Positions 1 to 5,494 of a stretch of 7,194 nt of DNA are shown here, piece after piece; the first letter of the stretch is position 1; the number at the start of each line of letters is the position of its first letter. Both the position numbers and the translations under genes were made by a program. The notes under the pieces were generated by a model that ran no database searches, was not told the DNA's origin, and saw nothing but the letters and a program-made list of their open reading frames with translations. The stretch covers positions 1-7,194 of the forward strand of contig RFJN01000171.1 in NCBI GenBank assembly GCA_003694875.1, written 5' to 3'. Source of the stretch: Planctomycetota bacterium (lineage in GTDB: Bacteria > Planctomycetota > J058 > J103).

Positions 1-306
1 CCGCTCGACGGCCCCGCACGCTACTGGCGGCTGCGCGGCGCACGCGGCAAGGTCGGGGTGATCTCGGCGGTCAGCGACACCCATTTCTGCGACCGGTGCA
101 ACCGCGTGCGGCTCAGCGCCGACGGGCGGCTCAAGCTGTGTCTGTTCGGAGACGCGTGGGTCGATCTCCGCGCCGCGGTCCGCACCGCAGCGCCCGCGGC
201 GCTGCGCCGCGAGGCGATCGAGCGCGCCCTCGCGCTCGCCATGGCGCGCAAGCCCGAGAAGATGGCCGGCTTCGCCGACTTCTCGATGATGGCGATCGGC
301 GGCTGA
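1..306 (+). CDS. moaA: GTP 3',8-cyclase MoaA, C-terminal part (5' end outside window)
   Basis: MoaA is a radical-SAM enzyme that, with MoaC, converts GTP to cyclic pyranopterin monophosphate, the first step of molybdenum cofactor synthesis in the cytoplasm. The window holds the last 101 codons, open from base 1 in frame 1 to TGA at 304-306. Visible are the C-terminal 4Fe-4S cluster ligands in a C-x2-C-x13-C pattern (Cys codons at 88-90, 97-99 and 139-141), the CNRVRL segment whose two arginines correspond to GTP-binding residues in the family, the 'CLFGD' block, the 'ARKPEKM' block, and the C-terminal Gly-Gly tail needed for activity in studied MoaA proteins. The N-terminal radical-SAM CxxxCxxC motif lies outside the window. 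The gene ends 9 bp before the stop of the convergent gene at 316. The assignment is secure; only the 5' boundary is unknown. Confidence 0.95.
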   Translation, partial: PLDGPARYWRLRGARGKVGVISAVSDTHFCDRCNRVRLSADGRLKLCLFGDAWVDLRAAVRTAAPAALRREAIERALALAMARKPEKMAGFADFSMMAIGG

Positions 307-315
307 GCCGCTCGC

Positions 316-1959
316 TCACCGCATCTGGAAGCGCCGGTTCGCCTCGAGCAGGAAGTTGAGCAGCAGGTTCTGCAGCGCGAACTCGTCACGCCGGGTGTGC
401 TGCTTGCCGAAGTGCGACAGCACGTGCAGCACCCGGCCGCCCGCGATCGCCTCCGGCCGGCCGCGCAACGCCTGCCGCTCGCCGCGCACCCCGCCGCCGG
501 GCAGGAACGTGATCGCGACCGCACGCTCCTCGCGCCCGCCCTCCTTCGCGAGCGCGTCGCTCTCCATGAGCACCGTCACGCTCGGATCGAGCACGTGGAT
601 AAACGGGCTGTCGTCGTCGATCGTCCACACGCGCGTGATCCCGTCGCGCCCCCCCGCCGCGTCGTCGTCGGCCCCGCGTGCCACCGTGCCCGTCGTTTCG
701 CCCTGCTGGCTGCGGCGCGCTGCCGCCGGATCGAGAAACACCCCCCGCAACAGCGGGTGGGTCGCCGCGCCACGTGCCGGGGTCACCTCGACCACGCGGT
801 GCTTCATCATGGCGCCGGTGCGAACCTTCTTCGGCCAGGCGCGCTCGAGCATGTCGGCGAGCCCCCAGTCCTCGCTGAACAGGTAGCCGCCCGCCTCCAC
901 CCACGCCTTGAGGCGCGCGACCGCGTCGGCGGAGAAGCTGTGGTTGCGGATGATGTGCACATCGCAGCCGGTACACTGCGTCATGCGGTTGGTGGTCGGT
1001 CCCCCCGACGGCTTGCACTTCGGGCACACGCAGTGGTCGTGGATCTGCACGCAGGTGAGCAGGATCACGAGCGCCTGCTTCAGGTCGCGCTGCTTCTTCT
1101 CGATCTCCTTGCGCGTGACGACGATGTGGGGCACGTTCATGTCGTTGAGCACCGCGTCCATGTCGTCGTAGTTGCACCGGCGCCGATCGCCCTCGCACTC
1201 CGCGATCACCACCCAGACCTGCTCCGGCCGGAGCTTGCGCAGCGCCCCCACCTCGTCCCAGCGGGTGGGCGGCATCTCGTCCACCACCGTGCCGGTGCTC
1301 TCGCCCTCGCGCTTGCGACGCGCGAGCCCGTCCTTGCGCGCCTCTTCCCACCACTTGGCCCAGTTGGAGGCCGCGCCCAGGTCGGCGCCGGTGAGCGACT
1401 GCAGCCCGGCCACGAGCCGGCGCACGAGTTCACCGCCGCGCCGCTCGTACTTCTGGTACGCCCAGATCAGCACGTCCACCGCCTCGACCGACTCGATCTG
1501 GCCGAGCTGGTCGGCTGCCATGAGCCGCAGCTCGTCGCTGCCCTTGTCGAGCACCGGCCGCAGCACCACCTCCGGGACGTGGCGCGAGCGGTTGTTCTGC
1601 AGCGCGAACAACAGATCCCGCCCGATGCGCTTGTCGCGCACGATCGTGCGCGCCAGCTCACCGAGCGCCTCCTCGTCGGTCAGCGAGGCGGCGCCGTCGA
1701 GCAGCCGCCAGTAGATGCGTTCGGCGCCGGGCGGGGTCTTGCGCGCATACGTGAGCAGCACCCGGGCGGCGTCGCGATCACCGATCGAGACAAGCCGGGC
1801 CACCGCAGCCTCGACCGCCGGAATGTTGCCCTGCCGCGCCGCCGCCTTCAGAGCCGCCTCCGCCTCGCGCACCGGCTTCGAGAGCGCAAGCGCCCCTCCG
1901 ACAGTGACGAGCAGCACCACCAGCGCCCCGATCCAGCGTGTCGCTCCCCGACGCTTCAT
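316..1959 (-). CDS. Exported HEAT-repeat protein with GATase1-like (DUF4159/ThuA-like) domain and Cys-rich insert
   Basis: A 547-residue protein of unknown function. ATG at 1959 is chosen because a perfect AGGAGG (1967-1972) sits 7 nt upstream and a signal sequence or membrane anchor follows at once (basic MKRR, hydrophobic residues 10-26, possible ALA cleavage near 25); the open frame upstream to 2148 is low-complexity. Residues 30-190 are helical and alanine/leucine-rich, resembling HEAT repeats, and end in a W-x2-WW motif (W200, W203, W204). Residues about 245-545 look like a class I glutamine-amidotransferase-like fold: strand VWVVIAEC, strand ALVILLTC, helix plus 'WVEAGGYLFSEDWG' (353-366), 'HPLLRGVF' (401-408), and the terminal 'VLHVLSHFGKQ' segment. 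This order recalls DUF4159 and ThuA-like domains. No Cys-His-Glu catalytic triad is evident, so a binding role is possible. A cysteine/histidine cluster (C303, C310, C312, C315, C329, C332) is inserted in this domain. Family naming is by pattern only. Confidence 0.85.
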   Translation of the reverse strand: MKRRGATRWIGALVVLLVTVGGALALSKPVREAEAALKAAARQGNIPAVEAAVARLVSIGDRDAARVLLTYARKTPPGAERIYWRLLDGAASLTDEEALGELARTIVRDKRIGRDLLFALQNNRSRHVPEVVLRPVLDKGSDELRLMAADQLGQIESVEAVDVLIWAYQKYERRGGELVRRLVAGLQSLTGADLGAASNWAKWWEEARKDGLARRKREGESTGTVVDEMPPTRWDEVGALRKLRPEQVWVVIAECEGDRRRCNYDDMDAVLNDMNVPHIVVTRKEIEKKQRDLKQALVILLTCVQIHDHCVCPKCKPSGGPTTNRMTQCTGCDVHIIRNHSFSADAVARLKAWVEAGGYLFSEDWGLADMLERAWPKKVRTGAMMKHRVVEVTPARGAATHPLLRGVFLDPAAARRSQQGETTGTVARGADDDAAGGRDGITRVWTIDDDSPFIHVLDPSVTVLMESDALAKEGGREERAVAITFLPGGGVRGERQALRGRPEAIAGGRVLHVLSHFGKQHTRRDEFALQNLLLNFLLEANRRFQMR

Positions 1960-2147
1960 GGACGATCCTCCTGCAGCCGGCGGCCCGGTCCTCCGAGCGG
2001 GCAGGGTAGCCCCCGCGGCGCGCGCGGGCAACCGCTCCCCTCGTGTATAGCCGGGCCGGCGAGACGATCGTGCCGGCCGTCTGTCGGTCCCCGCCACGGC
2101 GCCGCCGGTGGGCCCGTACCGTTGACACGCCGCAGCGGCCGCCGACA
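1960..2147. promoter_or_regulatory. Divergent intergenic control region
   Basis: This 188-bp gap separates the minus-strand HEAT/GATase1-like gene from plus-strand nadA, so promoters for both should lie here. For the minus strand, TATACA (plus 2044-2049) is the only good -10 match I see, with no convincing -35 at the right distance. An inverted repeat GGCCGGC-N11-GCCGGCC (2054-2060 and 2072-2078), with the palindrome ACGATCGT (2064-2071) between its arms, lies where that -35 would be and could be an operator. For nadA, TTGACA at 2122-2127 is the best signal (separate entry). All are sequence matches only; in GC-rich DNA short GC palindromes are common. Confidence 0.5.
1967..1972 (-). promoter_or_regulatory. 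Ribosome binding site AGGAGG for the HEAT/GATase1-like gene
   Basis: The minus strand reads AGGAGG followed by 7 nt and ATG at 1959-1957. This perfect Shine-Dalgarno site decides the start, removing 63 low-complexity residues from the longest open frame. Confidence 0.85.
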
Positions 2148-2149
2148 AT
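2122..2149 (+). promoter_or_regulatory. Candidate nadA promoter, possibly giving a leaderless mRNA
   Basis: A perfect TTGACA (2122-2127) is followed after 16 bp by GACAAT (2144-2149), which matches four of six bases of the sigma-70 -10 consensus. Seven bases later comes ATG at 2157, so a transcript from this promoter would begin at or next to the A of that start codon. No Shine-Dalgarno-like sequence precedes either candidate start of nadA. Confidence 0.45.
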
Positions 2150-3242
2150 GGCCCACATGGACGAGCCCACCTTCGACGCCGCGGCGCTCGAGGCCGAGAC
2201 CGAGCGCCTGTTCGGGAAGCTGCGCGAGTGCGGCTGGAGCCGCGCCGAATGCGCGCTGTATGCCCCCCTCACCCTCGAGGTGCGTGAACTCGCCGCCCGA
2301 CGCAACGCGGTGATCCTCGCCCACTCGTACATGACGCCCGACCTGCAGGCCGGTATCGCCGACTACACCGGCGACTCGCTCGGGCTGAGCGAGATCGCGC
2401 GCGACACCGACGCCGACACGATCGTGTTCTGTGGCGTGCGGTTCATGGCCGAGACGGCGAAGATCCTCTCGCCGGACAAGACCGTGCTGCACCCCGCGCC
2501 CGATGCCGGCTGTTCGCTGAGCGAATCGATCACCGCCGAGCAGGTGCGCGCGCTGCGAGAGCGCTACCCCGACGCAGCCTTCGTGTGCTACGTCAACACC
2601 TCCGCGGCGGTGAAGGCCGAGTGCGACGTGTGCGTGACCTCGGCCAACGCCCTCGCGGTCGTCGACGCGCTCGAACACGACCGCATCGTGTTCCTGCCCG
2701 ACCGCTACATGGCCGAGAACATCCGCGCCCACACCGACAAGGAGATCATCGGCTGGGACGGGGTGTGCATCGTGCACGAGCAGTTCACCCCCGAACGGGC
2801 CCGCGCCTGGCGAGCCGCGCACCCCGATGCCCACATGCTCGCGCACATGGAGTGCACCGCCGCCACCGTCGGGCTCGCCGACCTCGCCGGCGGCACGGGC
2901 GACATGGTGCGCTACGTGCGCGAACACCCCGAGGTGCAGGAGTTCATGCTCGTGACCGAGTGCGGTCTGAGCGACCGGCTGCGCATGGAGTTTCCCGACC
3001 GGCGGTTCATCGGGACCTGTGCGCTGTGCCCCCACATGAAGCGGGTCGAGTTGCGCGGGGTGCTCGCGTGCCTGCGCGCGCCCCGGCCCGAACAGATCGT
3101 CGAACTCCCCGAGTCGGTGCGTCGTCGCGCGCTGCGTTCGCTCGAACGCATGTTCGAACTGACGCGCCGCGGCCGCGACGCCTCGCGACCGCTGTCCAAC
3201 ACCGGCGATCGTTCGGCGCAGCCGGTGCCGTCCGCCCCCTGA
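2148..3242 (+). CDS. nadA: Quinolinate synthase NadA
   Basis: NadA condenses iminoaspartate (from NadB) with dihydroxyacetone phosphate to make quinolinate, the precursor of NAD, using an oxygen-sensitive 4Fe-4S cluster in the cytoplasm. The 364 residues (361 from the second ATG at 2157) match the usual length of about 300-370. Family blocks in order are 'AHSYMTPDLQ' (58-67), 'FCGVRFMAETAKIL' (94-107), 'DAGCSL' (119-124), 'YVNTSAAVKAE' (148-158), 'GVCIVH' (205-210), 'HMECTAA' (233-239), 'VTECGLSDRL' (269-278) and 'CALCPHM' (291-297). By alignment with studied enzymes the cluster ligands are C122, C207 and C294, all present. The last roughly 20 residues are Ser/Pro-rich and probably disordered. 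No nadB or nadC is in the window. The gene is divergent from the HEAT/GATase1-like gene and convergent with the TatT-like gene. The start is uncertain: if the TTGACA/GACAAT promoter is real, translation begins at 2157. Confidence 0.96.
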   Translation: MAHMDEPTFDAAALEAETERLFGKLRECGWSRAECALYAPLTLEVRELAARRNAVILAHSYMTPDLQAGIADYTGDSLGLSEIARDTDADTIVFCGVRFMAETAKILSPDKTVLHPAPDAGCSLSESITAEQVRALRERYPDAAFVCYVNTSAAVKAECDVCVTSANALAVVDALEHDRIVFLPDRYMAENIRAHTDKEIIGWDGVCIVHEQFTPERARAWRAAHPDAHMLAHMECTAATVGLADLAGGTGDMVRYVREHPEVQEFMLVTECGLSDRLRMEFPDRRFIGTCALCPHMKRVELRGVLACLRAPRPEQIVELPESVRRRALRSLERMFELTRRGRDASRPLSNTGDRSAQPVPSAP

Positions 3243-3301
3243 TCCAACCGGAACGCCGGCCGCCACAGCGCCGCGACGCCCCCCCCCGGCTGCGGCGCGT
3301 C

Positions 3302-3321
3302 GTACCGGCCGCTGCCGGTAC
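3302..3321. terminator. Hairpin in convergent gap, possible bidirectional terminator
   Basis: A perfect inverted repeat GTACCGGC-CGCT-GCCGGTAC gives an 8-bp stem with a 4-nt loop. It lies 6 bp past the stop of the minus-strand TatT-like gene (3328) and about 60 bp past the nadA stop. There is no T-tract on either side, so if it terminates it does so atypically or only pauses or protects mRNA 3' ends. A weaker 7-bp repeat (GCGCCGC 3268-3274 / GCGGCGC 3292-3298) flanks a run of nine C in the same gap. Confidence 0.45.
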
Positions 3322-3327
3322 ACCGGC

Positions 3328-4149
3328 TCAGTCGAGTTCCTCGAGCAGCCGCTGCGCCCGCCGGCGCGCGGCCCGCTGCTCGGGCACGCAATCGGGCAGC
3401 GCGTCGACCGGCATCTGCAGCGCCTTGTGCAGCGCCGCCCGGTAGGCGGCGTCGCCGCGCTCGGGCCGCAGCACCACGATCGCGTGCACGATCGTGTTCT
3501 CGATGTAGCGCGGGTGCTGCGCGAGCGCGCGGCGTGCGTGCTCCTTCGCACGATCGTCGTCGCCGCCCGCGATCCCGGGCGCCTTGTGCAGAAACTCCGC
3601 GAGCACGCGATCGGGACCGCCATGGAAGAAGTCGCGATCGAGCGCGACGAGCCGTTCGAGGCCGCGACGAAACCGCTTCGCGGCCCCCATGCGGGAGAAG
3701 ATCGATCGGTAGGGAATGGCCGCTCCGTAGCTCAGCGTCGTCCAGTAGAACACGCCCCGCGACGCGGCGTCGATCTGCGACCACGCCCCGTCGAGTGCAT
3801 CGTAGTCCGGCCACCGGCGGCCGGCGTGCGCCGCGAGCCAGCGCACCCCGTCGTCCACCGCGCGCGTGAGGACGCGCTCGGCGGCGTCCTCGTCCTCCCG
3901 GCGCAGCCACGCGGTCGCGAGGAAGTAGCGCGCGCGCAACAGCGCCGCCACCGTCGCGGCGTCGTCGTGCCCCTGCGCGCGGCGCGCCTCGAGCTGGCGC
4001 ACCACCCACTCGCTGCTGCCGCGGTCGCGTCGTGCGTCGAGCAGCCGCTGCAGCTCGGGCTCGGCCGGCGCGGCGTTCGCGGGTCCCGCTGCGGTCGCCA
4101 GCATGACCGCAGCGAGCAGCACGGCGGCATGCCAGCGTAAAAAGCTCAC
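3328..4149 (-). CDS. Exported TatT-like (TRAP-associated TPR family) helical-repeat protein
   Basis: The 273-residue protein starts at GTG (4149), overlapping the TGA of the upstream gene as GTGA, with a modest purine-rich site (GGGAAGGGG) just before it. A signal peptide is clear: hydrophobic residues 8-22 and an ANA cleavage motif at 24-26. No lipobox cysteine is present, unlike the lipoprotein TatT (TP0956) of Treponema. Residues about 30-273 are helical. The second half follows the TatT family order: 'FYWTTLSYGA' (134-143), 'ERLVALDRDFFHGGPDRVLAEF' region (165-186), 'KAPGIAGGD' (189-197), 'AKEHARRAL' (201-209), 'ALPDCVPEQ' (250-258), and a final 'LLEELD'. In spirochaetes such proteins form a trimeric TPR partner of a TRAP substrate-binding protein. 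No TRAP transporter genes are in the window, so the substrate and partner are unknown. It is probably periplasmic or envelope-located. Confidence 0.8.
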   Translation of the reverse strand: MSFLRWHAAVLLAAVMLATAAGPANAAPAEPELQRLLDARRDRGSSEWVVRQLEARRAQGHDDAATVAALLRARYFLATAWLRREDEDAAERVLTRAVDDGVRWLAAHAGRRWPDYDALDGAWSQIDAASRGVFYWTTLSYGAAIPYRSIFSRMGAAKRFRRGLERLVALDRDFFHGGPDRVLAEFLHKAPGIAGGDDDRAKEHARRALAQHPRYIENTIVHAIVVLRPERGDAAYRAALHKALQMPVDALPDCVPEQRAARRRAQRLLEELD

Positions 4150-4496
4150 GCCCCTTCCCGCCGCTCGGAGGCGAACGCACGCTCCACCCAGCCGAGCGCC
4201 ATGACCGCCCGCGACCAGCCGCAGGTCGTGGCGGCGAGAAGGGCTGCTTGCTCGAACTCCGATCGCGTGAGCCCGAACGCGGCCCCCTTGCGCACGTGCG
4301 CCCGGGCGCTCGAATCGAGCCCCGCCCCCACCGCGAGACCAAACTTGACGAGTTCCCGCTCGCGCCCGCTCAGCGGACCGGCCGCGGCGGTGGCGCGCTG
4401 CAGCGCCTCGTAGGCGCCGGTCACCTCCGGAAAGCGCGCCGCGATCTCGCGGTAGCGCTTCGGCGGCGGCGGCACCCGATCGCTCGCCGGTGCCAT
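4146..4496 (-). CDS. Carboxymuconolactone decarboxylase (AhpD-like) family protein lacking redox cysteines
   Basis: A small cytoplasmic all-helical protein of 116 residues. ATG at 4496 is preceded by AGGGAGGG about 6 nt upstream. The core matches the CMD fold: 'RERELVKFGLAVGAGL' (45-60), 'ARAHVRKGAAFGLTRSEF' (64-81), and the helix 'AALLAATTCGWSRAVMAL' (84-101). In AhpD-type proteins a C-x2-C-x3-H motif sits at the centre. Here the histidine is kept (H67) but the two cysteine positions are L60 and S63, so thiol-disulfide peroxidase-reductant chemistry is not expected. It may be a hydrolase/decarboxylase-like or purely structural member. The only cysteine is C92, in the last helix. It overlaps the TatT-like gene by four bases and is probably co-translated with it. 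The 104 bp upstream (4497-4600) hold no convincing promoter, so it may have its own weak promoter or be read through from 4601-7194. Confidence 0.8.
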   Translation of the reverse strand: MAPASDRVPPPPKRYREIAARFPEVTGAYEALQRATAAAGPLSGRERELVKFGLAVGAGLDSSARAHVRKGAAFGLTRSEFEQAALLAATTCGWSRAVMALGWVERAFASERREGA

Positions 4497-4600
4497 GGGT
4501 TCCCTCCCTGTGCCTGTCCCGATCGGCCATGGTAACCCGCCGACGCCGCGGCGCCAGCACGCGCGAGGCGAGCGGTGCGGCCGGTTCCGTGCCCGGCGCG

Positions 4601-5494
4601 CTAGTGACGCCCGAACTCGACCGAGCGCAGCACCGCGGCGACCTCGGGCACCTCGTCGTCGGTCTCGGCGTGACCGGGGGTGAAGAACATGAACACCACG
4701 ACGTGCCGACGGCTCTCGATCACCACCTGATCGTGGCGCACCACCACGCCGTCGTGGTCGTACAGCCCCACGATGTGCTCACCGAGAAAGAGTCCGAGCT
4801 GCACCGTCTCGCGCCGTGCGATCCGGTAGTGCGCGAGCTGCTCGAGCTGCCGACGGGCCGCCGGAGCGACCACGTCGTACGGCTCCTCGACGCGATCGAA
4901 CAGGGTCAGATCGAACCGCCAGATACCGACCGCGTCCGGACGCGGATCCCGGAACGTCCAGAAGCCCTCGTCTTCGCGCTTCGCCTCCCAGCCGAGCGGG
5001 AAACGGAGCGCGATCCCGCTCTGCTCGTCCCGAAAGTGCCCGCTGAAGCTGAGCTGCTCTCCCGGCTGCGGCGGTAGGTCGATACGGCGGGCCGCCCCCC
5101 TCGTGGCCGTCTCGTCCGGCCTGTCCGAGGCGGCCGGACCCGGCGTCTCGGCCGCCGCGGCTTCGAGCGCGCGAGCGAGCTGGCCCGCGCGTCGCCGCCG
5201 TCCCGCCTCGCGGCTCTCGCGCAACGCGGTACGCAGCCGTCGCTCCCAGACGGACTCGCCGCCGGCGAGCAGCACGTCCCGCACCTGCCGCAGCTCGATG
5301 TGCACAAGCCCCCGACCGACCCGCAGCGTGAGTTCGCTCGGCTCGACGTCGAGCAGCTCTCCCTGCACCTCCTCCCCGTTGAGCAGCACCACCGTCGCGG
5401 CCCGGGCCGCACCCGGCAGCGCCGCGAGCAGGAGCACCGACGTGAGCGCCACCCACCGTCTGCCGGAGAGGGTGTACCGGGTCGCCGCCGCCAT
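4601..5494 (-). CDS. Exported protein: LSm/SH3-like beta domain plus PsbP/DcrB-like domain
   Basis: A 297-residue protein not assigned to a named gene. ATG at 5494 is preferred over GTG at 5497 because AGGAGG (5502-5507) is 7 nt from the ATG but only 4 from the GTG. A signal peptide covers residues 1-32, ending in ARA before ATVVLL. Residues 33-76 form a short beta-rich unit of the LSm/SH3-like type, with 'VVLLNGEEVQGELLDV' (35-50), then 'LTLRVG' and 'VHIEL'. Residues 80-140 are a charged helical, then low-complexity, linker. Residues 148-297 resemble PsbP/DcrB/DUF1795 domains: 'SGIALRFPLGWEAK' (159-172), 'FWTFRDPR' (178-185), 'LGEHIVGLYDHDGVVVRHD' region (237-255), a strongly hydrophobic strand 'HVVVFMFF' (264-271), and 'VAAVLRSVEF' (285-294). 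Such domains usually act outside the cytoplasm as binding or assembly modules. Its start overlaps the stop of the preceding gene (TGATG), indicating translational coupling. Confidence 0.8.
   Translation of the reverse strand: MAAATRYTLSGRRWVALTSVLLLAALPGAARAATVVLLNGEEVQGELLDVEPSELTLRVGRGLVHIELRQVRDVLLAGGESVWERRLRTALRESREAGRRRRAGQLARALEAAAAETPGPAASDRPDETATRGAARRIDLPPQPGEQLSFSGHFRDEQSGIALRFPLGWEAKREDEGFWTFRDPRPDAVGIWRFDLTLFDRVEEPYDVVAPAARRQLEQLAHYRIARRETVQLGLFLGEHIVGLYDHDGVVVRHDQVVIESRRHVVVFMFFTPGHAETDDEVPEVAAVLRSVEFGRH

Noticed and set aside
1960..2148. N-terminal extension of the minus-strand 547-residue protein up to ATG at 2148
   Set aside because: It would bury the signal sequence behind 63 low-complexity residues and ignore the perfect AGGAGG 7 nt before ATG 1959. 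It would also remove the whole divergent promoter region.
397..2313. Open frame of 638 codons on the plus strand, antisense to the HEAT/GATase1-like gene
   Set aside because: It is a GC-rich shadow: low-complexity His/Arg/Ala-rich translation, no domain, and it overlaps two genes with clear domains and, for one, a perfect ribosome binding site.
3279..3287. Run of nine C in the convergent gap
   Set aside because: Noncoding homopolymer. It could be a site of sequencing error or slippage but affects no gene, and no phase-variation context is visible.
1956..3623. Open frame of 555 codons on the minus strand, antisense to nadA
   Set aside because: It covers nadA, whose product has all family motifs, and its translation is repetitive with no recognisable domain.
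4150..4560. N-terminal extension of the TatT-like gene to ATG at 4560
   Set aside because: It overlaps the whole CMD-family gene in another frame, and the signal peptide begins exactly at GTG 4149.
4580..4597. GCCGG-N8-CCGGC hairpin just after the stop at 4601, as a terminator
   Set aside because: Only a 5-bp stem with an 8-nt loop and no T-tract; such repeats are expected by chance at this GC content.
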